DNA of 64,000 nucleotides from Theocolax elegans (taxonomy: Eukaryota; Arthropoda; Insecta; Hymenoptera; Cerocephalidae). Of the stretch, positions 32,514 to 45,244 are shown one piece after another; the first letter of the stretch is position 1, and every line of letters starts with the position of its first letter. The stretch is from NCBI GenBank assembly GCA_026168455.1, contig CM047428.1, positions 37,476,121 to 37,540,120 of the forward strand, written 5' to 3'. Below the pieces are notes generated by a model. That model saw nothing but the letters and a program-made list of their open reading frames with translations, was not told where the DNA came from and made no database searches. A program made the translations under genes and the position numbers.

Positions 32514-35500
32514 TCCTCACTCGCTCACGCTCGCTCGCTGAAAAATCATTATCTAATAGATAATATTAAATTAAACTAAAAAATATTTTGCTATTTAACT
32601 ACATTCAATTATTATTTATTAAATTGTACCCATATAGATTTATTATCATATGTATAATAATTAATGAATTTATTATTATTATACGATGAATTAAAATGAT
32701 AATATTAAAAAAATAGAAATTATCTATAAAAATAATAATTTTTGTATGAAATAGAGTTTAATTATTATTGCAATAGCACTTTTCATAAAGGAATTATTAT
32801 TGATTTTTTATTGTCATGTGATATGTATACATCCTTTGCAAATAATTATTTTATTTATTTAGCAGTACTTATTAATTTGTGTGTTATTGGTAATTTGGTA
32901 ATAACACTTTTTATACACTGAGAAAAATATTATAATAAATATTAAAATAATCTATATTAAAAATTACTATATTGTATAGGAAAAGTGTGACATCTCAGCA
33001 ATATAATAATTTTTGCTATGTTATATAGTAAAATTTAGATATACTATCTTTTAATATACAATATCGTAATTTTTGATATTCAATATAGTAATTTTTATTA
33101 TATAAGTCAGCAAATTTTATTATTCAATCTGGTATTTTTTAAATGCGAATGTAAGGAAGTAAAAATGAATTATATTTAGTTTTTAATTAATTCGAAATAG
33201 AATGTATATATTGGGGGAATTCCATTTGTCAATTAAGTACTACAGAAGCATTTAATATTTGGAGATTTAATTATATACTATTCTTACGCAGTTGATCGCA
33301 ATTTTTATTCACTCGCATATATTTATTCATTACACTTATTAGTCACTAACTTAAATATTGTTTCAATCGCTATCATTGAAATACGCTGAACGGAAGATAC
33401 ATTTTCGCATAATAACTAAATATCTTGTTGTTTCTTATATACTAGTCGACACATTTTTGAGCATTTGCGAGAAGAATTGGAAAAATAGAAAATTTTATAC
33501 ACGCCACCTATTGGACGAATGGAGTAATTAGAATATAGCGTTAAATTTTTAATAGCCTTAAATTAAAAAGTCGTCAGAAAATAATTGAATACTGAAAAAG
33601 AAATGAACGTATACGCGTATATAAAATATTTCTACAATACATATTATACAAATTTTAATATATGTAGTATATACATTTCACTATATATGATGTAAGAACT
33701 TTTGTTATTTTGATATTAAAATTTGCTATTTACGTAAGATTAATTATAACGTTACATATTAAATATTGTAAAACTTTATTTTATAAATTTTATAAAATAA
33801 CAAAATATAGTATAAAAATTTTAATAATTTTTGTCTATATATATAACTAATTTGTATAAAAACTCAACCAAATAATTAAATATTGATCATACATATATAA
33901 TTATAATTTATTTATATATTAGGTAGTTTATGTTATTATGTATTAATTTTTTTTCAATGTTTATTATTTCGTTTGATTTATTTATTGTACAAAATTTTTT
34001 TTGGTTTCGTAGAAAATCGGGTACAATATTTTAAAATAAACTAGCTAAAATCCTCACTCGCTCACGCTCGCTCGCTGAAAAATCATTATCTAATAGATAA
34101 TATTAAATTAAACTAAAAAATATTTTATTATTTAACTAGATTCAATTATTATTTATTACATTGTACCCATATAGATTTATTATCATATGTATAATAATTA
34201 ATGAATTTATTATTATTATACGATGAATTAAAATGATAATATTAAAAAAATAGAAATTATCTATAAAAATAATAATTTTTGTATGAAATAGAGTTTAATT
34301 ATTATTGCAATAGCACTTTTCATAAAGGAATTATTATTGATTTTTTATTGTCATGTGATATGTATACATCCTTTGCAAATAATTATTTTATTTATTTAGC
34401 AGTACTTATTAATTTGTGTGTTATTGGTAATTTGGTAATAATACTTTTTATACACTGAGAAAAATATTATAATAAATATTAAAATAATCTATATTAAAAA
34501 TTACTATATTGTATAGGAAAAGTGTGACATCTCAGCAATATAATAATTTTTGCTATGTTATATAGTAACATTTAGATATAATATCTTTTAATATCCAATA
34601 TCGTAATTTTTGATATTCAATATAGTAATTTTTATTATATAAGTCAGCAAATTTTATTATTCAATCTGGTATTTTTTAAATGCGAATTTAAGGAAGTAAA
34701 AATGAATTATATTTAGTTTTTAATTAATTCGAAATAGAATGTATATATTGGGGGAATTCCATTTGTCAATTAAGTACTACAGAAACATTTAATATTTGGA
34801 GATTTAATTATATACTATTCTTACGCAGTTGATCGCAATTTTTATTCACTCGCATATATTTATTCATTACACTTATTAGTCACTAACTTAAATATTGTTT
34901 CAATCGCTATCATTGCAATACGCTGAACGGAAGATACATTTTCGCATAATAAATAAATATCTTGTTGTTTCTTATATACTAGTTGACACATTTTTGAGCA
35001 TTTGCGAGAAGAACTGGAAAAATAGAAAATATTATACACGCCACCTATTGGACGAACGAGTAATAATTAGAATAGCCTTAAATTAAAAAGTCGTCAGAAA
35101 CAATTGAATACTGAAAAAGAAATGAACGTATACGCGTATATAAATTATTTCTACAATACATATTATACAAATTTTAATATATGTAGTATATACATTTCAC
35201 TATATATGAGGTAAGAACTTTTGTTATTTTGATATTAAAATTTGCTATTTACGTAAGATTAATTATAACGTTACATATTAAATATTGTAAAACTTTATTT
35301 TATAAATTTTATAAAATAACAAAATATAGTATAAAAATTTTAATAATTTTTGTCTATATATATAACTAATTTGTATAAAAACTCAACCAAATAATTAAAT
35401 ATTGATCATACATATATAATTATAATTTATTTATATATTAGGTAGTTTATGTTATTATGTATTAATTTTTTTCAATGTTTATTATTTCGTTTGATTTATT

Positions 35501-38500
35501 TATTGTACAAAATTTTTTTTGGTTTCGTAGAAAATCGGGTACAATATTTTAAAATAAACTAGCTAAAATCCTCACTCGCTCACGCTCGCTCGCTGAAAAA
35601 TCATTATCTAATAGATAATATTAAATTAAACTAAAAAATATTTTATTATTTAACTAGATTCAATTATTATTTATTACATTGTACCCATATAGATTTATTA
35701 TCATATGTATAATAATTAATGAATTTATTATTATTATACGATGAATTAAAATGATAATATTAAAAAAATAGAAATTATCTATAAAAATAATAATTTTTGT
35801 ATGAAATAGAGTTTAATTATTATTGCAATAGCACTTTTCATAAAGGAATTATTATTGATTTTTTATTGTCATGTGATATGTATACATCCTTTGCAAATAA
35901 TTATTTTATTTATTTAGCAGTACTTATTAATTTGTGTGTTATTGGTAATTTGGTAATAATACTTTTATACACTGAGAAAAATATTATAATAAATATTAAA
36001 ATAATCTATATTAAAAATTACTATATTGTATAGGAAAAGTGTGACATCTCAGCAATATAATAATTTTTGCTATGTTATATAGTAACATTTAGATATAATA
36101 TCTTTAATATCCAATATCGTAATTTTTGATATTCAATATAGTAATTTTTATTATATAAGTCAGCAAATTTTATTATTCAATCTGGTATTTTTAAATGCGA
36201 ATTTAAGGAAGTAAAAATGAATATATTTAGTTTTTAATTAATTCGAAATAGAATGTATATATTGGGGGAATTCCATTTGTCAATTAAGTACTACAGAAAC
36301 ATTTAATATTTGGAGATTTAATTATATACTATTCTTACGCAGTTGATCGCAATTTTTATTCACTCGCATATATTTATTCATTACACTTATTAGTCACTAA
36401 CTTAAATATTGTTTCAATCGCTATCATTGCAATACGCTGAACGGAAGATACATTTTCGCATAATAATAAATATCTTGTTGTTTCTTATATACTAGTCGAC
36501 ACATTTTTGAGCATTTGCGAGAAGAACTGGAAAAATAGAAAATTTTATACACGCCACCTATTGGACGAATGGAGTAATTAGAATATAGCGTTAAATTTTT
36601 AATAGCCTTAAATTAAAAAGTCGTCAGAAAATAATTGAATACTGAAAAAGAAATGAACGTATACGCGTATATAAAATATTTCTACAATACATATTATACA
36701 AATTTTAATATATGTAGTATATACATTTCACTATATATGATGTAAGAACTTTTGTTATTTTGATATTAAAATTTGCTATTTACGTAAGATTAATTATAAC
36801 GTTACATATTAAATATTGTAAAACTTTATTTTATAAATTTTATAAAATAACAAAATATAGTATAAAAATTTTAATAATTTTTGTCTATATATATAACTAA
36901 TTTGTATAAAAACTCAACCAAATAATTAAATATTGATCATACATATATAATTATAATTTATTTATATATTAGGTAGTTTATGTTATTATGTATTAATTTT
37001 TTTTCAATGTTTATTATTTCGTTTGATTTATTTATTGTACAAAATTTTTTTTGGTTTCGTAGAAAATCGGGTACAATATTTTAAAATAAACTAGCTAAAA
37101 TCCTCACTCGCTCACGCTCGCTCGCTGAAAAATCATTATCTAATAGATAATATTAAATTAAACTAAAAAATATTTTATTATTTAACTAGATTCAATTATT
37201 ATTTATTACATTGTACCCATATAGATTTATTATCATATGTATAATAATTAATGAATTTATTATTATTATACGATGAATTAAAATGATAATATTAAAAAAA
37301 TAGAAATTATCTATAAAAATAATAATTTTTGTATGAAATAGAGTTTAATTATTATTGCAATAGCACTTTTCATAAAGGAATTATTATTGATTTTTTATTG
37401 TCATGTGATATGTATACATCCTTTGCAAATAATTATTTTATTTATTTAGCAGTACTTATTAATTTGTGTGTTATTGGTAATTTGGTAATAATACTTTTTA
37501 TACACTGAGAAAAATATTATAATAAATATTAAAATAATCTATATTAAAAATTACTATATTGTATAGGAAAAGTGTGACATCTCAGCAATATAATAATTTT
37601 TGCTATGTTATATAGTAACATTTAGATATAATATCTTTTAATATCCAATATCGTAATTTTTGATATTCAATATAGTAATTTTTTTATATAAGTCAGCAAA
37701 TTTTATTATTCAATCTGGTATTTTTTAAATGCGAATTTAAGGAAGTAAAAATGAATTATATTTAGTTTTTAATTAATTCGAAATAGAATGTATATATTGG
37801 GGGAATTCCATTTGTCAATTAAGTACTACAGAAACATTTAATATTTGGAGATTTAATTATATACTATTCTTACGCAGTTGATCGCAATTTTTATTCACTC
37901 GCATATATTTATTCATTACACTTATTAGTCACTAACTTAAATATTGTTTCAATCGCTATCATTGCAATACGCTGAAGGGAATATTTTTTTTAATTTCGTA
38001 ATATGGGCTCCAGTAGATGATGCCCCGTCGACCTGGAGGTAACATTAGGGACCTGGATATCTACTACAGGAAGAAAATATTTTTTTTTGATTCCGTAATA
38101 GGCCTTTCAGTAAATGTTGCCTCGTTAACCTGGAGGTAACATTAGTGACCTGGATATCATCAGGAAAAATTTTTTTTTTGATTCCGTAATAGGCCTTTCA
38201 GTAAATGAGTGCACCATCGACCGTGGAGGGTCCAACCAGTAACGGACCTGAGATACTGATTCTACAGGAAGAAATTAATTTTTTTTTTAATTGTATATAA
38301 GCTCTCAAGTAGATGATGCCGCGAGGACCTAGATGACCCCCCCTAGCTACAATATCCTCAACTCGCTCACGCTCGCTCGCTGAAAATCATTACTCTAAGA
38401 TATATTTAAATTAAACTAAAAATATTTTGCTACTTTAACTACATTCCAATTTATTATTTATTACAATCTGTACCCCCATATAGATATTTATTATCATATG

Positions 38501-41180
38501 TATAATAATACTGAATTTATTATTATTATACGATGAATCTTACCAAATGATCAATAATTAAAATAATAGAAATTATTCTATAAAAATAATAATTTTTGTA
38601 TGAATAGAGTTTAAATTCTTATTGCAATAGCACTTTTTCCTAAGGAATTATTATTGATTTTTTATTGTCATGTGATATGCTATACACATCCTTTGCAAAT
38701 CAACTTATTTTATTTATTTAGCAGTACTTCTTCATTTGTGCATGTGTATTGGTAATTTGGTAATAACACTTGTTTATACACTGAGAAAAATATTATAATA
38801 AATATTAAATACTTCTATATTTATAAAAATTACTATATTGTATAGGAAACAGTGTGACACATCTCAGCAATATAATAATTTTTGCTATGTCTATAGTAAA
38901 ATTTAGACTATACTATCTTTTAATATACAATACTCGTAATTTTGATATTCAATATAGTAATTTTCTATTATATAAGTCAGCAAATTTTATTATTCAATTG
39001 GTATTTTTTAAATGCGAATGTAAGGAAGTAAAAATGAATTATATTTAGTTTTTAATTAATTCGAAATAGAATGTATATATTGGGGGAATTCCATTTGTCA
39101 ATTAAGTACTACAGAAACATTTAATATTTGGAGATTTAATTATATACTATTCTTACGCAGTTGATCGCAATTTTTATTCACTCGCATATATTTATTCATT
39201 ACACTTATTAGTCACTAACTTAAATATTGTTTCAATCGCTATCATTGCAATACGCTGAACGGAAGATACATTTTCGCATAATAAATAAATATCTTGTTGT
39301 TTCTTATATACTAGTTGACACATTTTTGAGCATTTGCGAGAAGAACTGGAAAAATAGAAAATATTATACACGCCACCTATTGGACGAACAGAATAATTAG
39401 AATAGCCTTAAATTAAAAAGTCGTCTCAAAACAATTGAATACTGAAAAAGAAATGAACGTATACGCGTATATAAATTATTTCTACAATACAAATTATACA
39501 AATTTTAATATATGTAGTATATATATTTAAAAAAATCAACCAAATAGTGTTAAAACTGTATTTTATAAATTTAGAAAATAACAAAATGATAGGTATAATA
39601 AAAATTTTAATAATGTTTGTCTCTTATGATAGAACTAATTTGTATAAAAACGTCAACCAAATAAGTAAATAGTGAGCCATACATATTAGAATGATAATTT
39701 ATTTTATATATTAGGTATAGTTAGTTTTATGTATTATGTATAATTTTTTTTCATGTTTATTATTCGTTTGATTTATTTATTGTACAAAATTTTTTTTGGT
39801 TTCGTAGAAAACGGGTACAATATTTTTTAAAATAATCTAGGCTAAAATCCTCACTCGCTCACGCTCGCTCGCTGAAAAATCATTATCTAATAGATAATAT
39901 TAAATTAAACTAAAAAATATTTTATTATTTAACTAGATTCCATTATTATTTATTACATTGTACCATATAGATTTATTATCATATGTATAATAATAATGAA
40001 TTTATTATTATTATACGATGAATTAAAATGATAATATTAAAAAATAGAAATTATCTATAAAAATAATAATTTTTGTATGAAATAGAGTTTAATTATTATT
40101 GCAATAGCACTTTTCATAAAGGAATTATTATTGATTTTTTATTGTCATGTGATATGTATACATCCTTTGCAAATAATTATTTTATTTATTTAGCAGTACT
40201 TATTAATTTGTGTGTTATTGGTAATTTGGTAATAATACTTTTTATACACTGAGAAAATATTATAATAAATATTAAAATAATCTATATTAAAAATTACTAT
40301 ATTGTATAGGAAAAGTGTGACATCTCAGCAATATAATAATTTTTGCTATGTTATATAGTAACATTTAGATATAATATCTTTTAATATCCAATATCGTAAT
40401 TTTTGATATTCAATATAGTAATTTTTATTATATAAGTCAGCAAATTTTATTATTCAATCTGGTATTTTTTAAATGCGAATTTAAGGAAGTAAAAATGAAT
40501 TATATTTAGTTTTTAATTAATTCGAAATAGAATGTATATATTGGGGGAATTCCATTTGTCAATTAAGTACTACAGAAACATTTAATATTTGGAGATTTAA
40601 TTATATACTATTCTTACGCAGTTGATCGCAATTTTTATTCACTCGCATATATTTATTCATTACACTTATTAGTCACTAACTTAAATATTGTTTCAATCGC
40701 TATCATTGCAATACGCTGAACGGAAGATACATTTTCGCATAATAAATAAATATCTTGTTGTTTCTTATATACTAGTTGACACATTTTTGAGCATTTGCGA
40801 GAAGAACTGGAAAAATAGAAAATATTATACACGCCACCTATTGGACGAACAGAATAATTAGAATAGCCTTAAATTAAAAAGTCGTCTCAAAACAATTGAA
40901 TACTGAAAAAGAAATGAACGTATACGCGTATATAAATTATTTCTACAATACAAATTATACAAATTTTAATAATTTTAAATATCGGGGTTTATGACGCCCA
41001 TGACAGAGAGGGAAGATACGTACTTTAATACGATAAAAAGAGACAGAAAAGATTATGGAGCCCCGGCTCCATAAACCTGCCATATTAACAATGAGTGGGA
41101 AAGGGATAGGGTTATTGGGATTTAACACATGAGGCTCCATAACCCCCTGTTTAGAAATGTATATATATGTAGTATATTAT
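32514..41180 (+). repeat. ~1.5-kb satellite unit, about six direct copies
   Basis: Copies begin at the anchor CTAGCTAAAATCCTCACTCG at 32514, 34041, 35559 and 37091, with altered anchors at about 38343 and 39837, giving spacings near 1,527, 1,518, 1,532, 1,252 and 1,494 bp. Each has a (CGCT)-rich start (CTCACGCTCGCTCGCTG), a short palindrome ATTATCTAATAGATAAT and a middle with degenerate ~23-bp AATTTTTxATATTCAATATAG subrepeats. The fourth copy is cut at 37980 by hairpin units. The fifth is full of small insertions and deletions. Confidence 0.9.
40978..41155 (-). mobile_element. LINE 3'-UTR fragment inserted in the satellite unit
   Basis: This GC-richer segment is absent from the other ~1.5-kb units. 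It contains TGACGCCCATGACAGAGAGG and GAAGATACGTACTTT, matching the minus strand of the LINE tails near 60860-60910 and 62640-62700 (TGACGCCCAAGATAGAGAGG). It also has GATTATGG...GGCTCCATAAACC, matching the tail at 62620-62640. So it is probably a strongly 5'-truncated minus-strand insertion of that R1-clade family, next to a TATATATGTAGTATAT stretch. Confidence 0.6.
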
Positions 41181-42179
41181 TTAAAAAAATCAACCAAATA
41201 CATTAAATATTGATCATACATATCCACATTATATTAAAATTTTATACTGTCAAAATGACGATTTAAGTATAAATTATGTTATATTTTTCTAAATAGTTTG
41301 TAAAAATTAATTTTTTTTTATTCAATAGGATCGCGGCACCCAAAGGAATAATTAGACATAGTGTTTGACTTTTTTATAGGTATTAAATTAATTTTTTAAT
41401 GGTTTCAAAGTTTAATTCTGAGCGTACGTACGTATTTTATTTTTTAACTCTTCTTATATCTCTCTTGGATTTTTGAAAAAATGAATTTTATTTAATGAAA
41501 TTGATTAGTGAAAGATTCATTAGTAATAGTGTTTAACTTTTTTATAGGTGCTTAATTACTTTTTTAAATGGTTTAACTTGATTATTTAAAACGATTATTT
41601 ATTTGTTTATCTCGATCAGTTACAACTGAAGGTAACATTAACGACTGGACATCATCAACAGGAAGGGAATATTTTTTTTTAATTTCGTAATATGGGCTCC
41701 AGTAGATGATGCCCCGTCGACCTGGAGGTAACAGTAGGGACCTGGACATATTCTACAGGAAGAAAATTTTTTTTTTGATTCCGTAATAGGCCTTTCAGTA
41801 AATGTTGCCTCGTTAACCTGGAGGTAACATTAGTGACCTGGATATCATCAGGAAAAATTTTTTTTTTGGTTTCGTAATAGGCTTTCCAGTAGATGTTATC
41901 CCGTTAACCTGGAGGTAACATTAGGGACCTGGACATCATCTACAGGAAGAAAATTGTTTTTTATTTTTATAATGAACCTTCCAGTAGATGATGTCCCGAT
42001 GACCTGGAGGTAACATTAGGGACCTGGATATCTACTACAGGAAGAAAATATTTTTTTTTGATTCCGTAATAGGCCTTTCAGTAAATACTGCCCCGTTAAC
42101 CTCGAGGTAACATTAAGGACCTGGAAATCATCTCCAGAAAGAATGATTTTTTTTAATTTCGTAATGGACCTTCCAAGAT

Positions 42180-42340
42180 ATATAGTATTATTATAAAATG
42201 ATAATTTTGTTAATAAACTAAGAGATATTAACAACATTACTAGAATGTAGGATGTAAGTAGTAGATCAATTCTCAGAAATTCAGGAAAATACAGTTCATT
42301 AAGTAGATATTAAATGATATTATCCACATCCACATCCATC
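42180..42340. repeat. ~160-bp satellite unit
   Basis: Copies at 42180-42340, 42820-42975, 43195-43355 and 44310-44468 contain AATAAACTAAGAGATATTAA and end in CCACATCCACATCCATCCAC. They sit between hairpin units and the ~445-bp unit, so the local order is ~160, ~445, hairpin units. Confidence 0.8.
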
Positions 42341-45244
42341 CACATTATATTAAAATTTTATACTGTCTAAATGACGATTTAAGTATAAATTATGTTATAT
42401 ATTTTAAATAGTTTATAAAAATTAATTTTTTTTAATTCAATATGATCGCGGCACCCAAAGGAATAATTAGACATAGTGTTTGAATTTTTATAGGTATTTA
42501 AGTAATTTTTTAATGGTTTAAAAGTTTAAGTCTGAGCGTACGTTCGTATGTCCGTACAGGCAGACTTTTTATTTTTTAACTCTTCTTATCTCTCTTGAAT
42601 TTTCGAAAAAATGAATTTTTTTTAATGAAAGTGATCGCGGAACCACACGGATTAATTAGAAATAATGCTTAACTTTTTTATAAAAAAACGTCGATTATTT
42701 ATCTCGATTATTTATTTGCTTATATCGATCAGTTATAACTAAAGGTAACATGAAGGACTGGATATCATCAACAGGAAGGGAATATTTTTTTTTAATTTCG
42801 TAATGGACCTTCCAATATATAGTAATTATTATAAAATGATAATTTTGTTAATAAACTAAGAGATATTAACAACATTACTAGAATGTAGGATGTAAGTAGT
42901 AGATCAATTCTCAGAAATTCAGAAAATACAGTTCATTAAGTAGATATTAAATGATATTATCCACATCCACATCCATCCACATTATATTAAAATTTTATAC
43001 TGTCTAAATGACGATTTAAGTATAAATTATGTTATATATTTTAAATAGATTATAAAAATTAATTTTTTTTTAATTTCGTAATATGGGCTCCAGTAGATGA
43101 TGCCGCGATGATCTGGAGGCAACATAAGGGACCTGAATATCATCTACAGGAAGAAATTAATTTTTTTTTAATTTCGTAATGGACCTTCCAAGATATATAG
43201 TAATTATTATAAAATGATAATTTTGTTAATAAACTAAGAGATATTAACAACATTACTAGAATGTAGGATGTAAGTAGTAGATCAATTCTCAGAAATTCAG
43301 AAAATACAGTTCATTAAGTAGATATTAAATGATATTATCCACATCCACATCCATCCACATTATATTAAAATTTTATACTGTCTAAATGACGATTTAAGTA
43401 TAAATTATGTTATATATTTTAAATAGTTATAAAAATTAATTTTTTTTAATTCAATATGATCGCGGCACCCAAAGGAATAATTAGACATAGTGTTTGAATT
43501 TTTATAGGTATTTAAGTAATTTTTTAATGGTTTAAAAGTTTAAGTCTGAGCGTACGTTCGTATGTCCGTACAGGCAGACTTTTTATTTTTTAACTCTTCT
43601 TATCTCTCTTGAATTTTCGAAAAAATGAATTTTTTTTAATGAAAGTGATCGCGGAACCACACGGATTAATTAGAAATAATGCTTAACTTTTTTATAAAAA
43701 AACGTCGATTATTTATCTCGATTATTTATTTGCTTATATCGATCAGTTATAACTAAAGGTAACATGAAGGACTGGATATCATCACAGGAAGGGAATATTT
43801 TTTTTTAATTTCGTAATATGGGCTCCAGTAGATGATGCCGCGATGATCTGGAGGTAACATAAGGGACCTGAATATCATCTACAGGAAGAAAATTTTTTTT
43901 TGATTCCGTAATAGGCCTTTCAGTAAATGTTGCCTCGTTAACCTGGAGGTAACATTAGTGACCTGGATATCATCAGGAAAAATTTTTTTTTTGGTTTCGT
44001 AATAGGCTTTCCAGTAGATGTTATCCCGTTAACCTGGAGGTAACATTAGGGACCTGGACATCATCTACAGGAAGAAAATTGTTTTTTATTTTTATAATGA
44101 ACCTTCCAGTAGATGATGTCCCGATGACCTGGAGGTAACATTAGGGACCTGGATATCTACTACAGGAAGAAAATATTTTTTTTTGATTCCGTAATAGGCC
44201 TTTCAGTAAATACTGCCCCGTTAACCTCGAGGTAACATTAAGGACCTGGAAATCATCTCCAGAAAGAATTGATTTTTTTTAATTTCGTAATGGACCTTCC
44301 AAGATATATAGTAATTATTATAAAATGATAATTTTGTTAATAAACTAAGAGATATTAACAACATTACTAGAATGTAGGATGTAAGTAGTAGATCAATTCT
44401 CAGAAATTCAGGAAAATACAGTTCATTAAGTAGATATTAAATGATATTATCCACATCCACATCCATCCACATTATATTAAAATTTTATACTGTCTAAATG
44501 ACGATTTAAGTATAAATTATGTTATATATTTTAAATAGATTATAAAAATTAATTTTTTTTAATTCAATATGATCGCGGCACCCAAAGGAATAATTAGACA
44601 TAGTGTTTGAATTTTTATAGGTATTTAAGTAATTTTTTAATGGTTTAAAAGTTTAAGTCTGAACGTACGTTCGTATGTCCGTACAGGCAGTCTTTTTATT
44701 TTTTAAATCTTCTTATCTCTCTTGAATTTTCGAAAAAATAAATTTTTTTTAATGAAAGTGATCGCGGAACCACACGGATTAATTAGAAATAATGCTTAAC
44801 TTTTTTATAAAAAAACGTCGATTATTTATCTCGATTATTTATTTGCTTATATCGATCAGTTATAACTAAAGGTAACATGAAGGACTGAATATCATCGACA
44901 GGAAGGGAATATTTTTTTTTTAATTTCGTAATGTTTGTTCCAGTAGATGATGCCGCGATGATCTGGAGGCAACATAAGGGACCTGAATATCATCTACAGG
45001 AAGAAATTAATTTTTTTTTAAATTTCGTAATGTGCGTTCCAGTAGATGATGCCGCGATGATCTGGAGGTAACATAAGGGACCTGGACATCATCTACAGGA
45101 AGAAATTAATTTTTTTTTTAATTTCGTAATGTGCGTTACAGTAGATGATGCCGCGATGATCTGGAGGTAACATTAGGGACCTGGAAATCATCTTCAGAAA
45201 GAAATGATTTTTTTTAATTTCGTAATGTGCGTTCCAGTAGATAA

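Noticed and set aside
35797..36033. Plus-strand frame with a hydrophobic run resembling a membrane receptor fragment
   Set aside because: It is part of the 1.5-kb satellite unit, is broken in other copies and has extreme AT-driven codon content.
40978..41155. Small MITE with GGGGTTTATG-like inverted ends
   Set aside because: The end similarity is weak, and the internal sequence matches the LINE 3' UTR at 60-62 kb, which explains it better.
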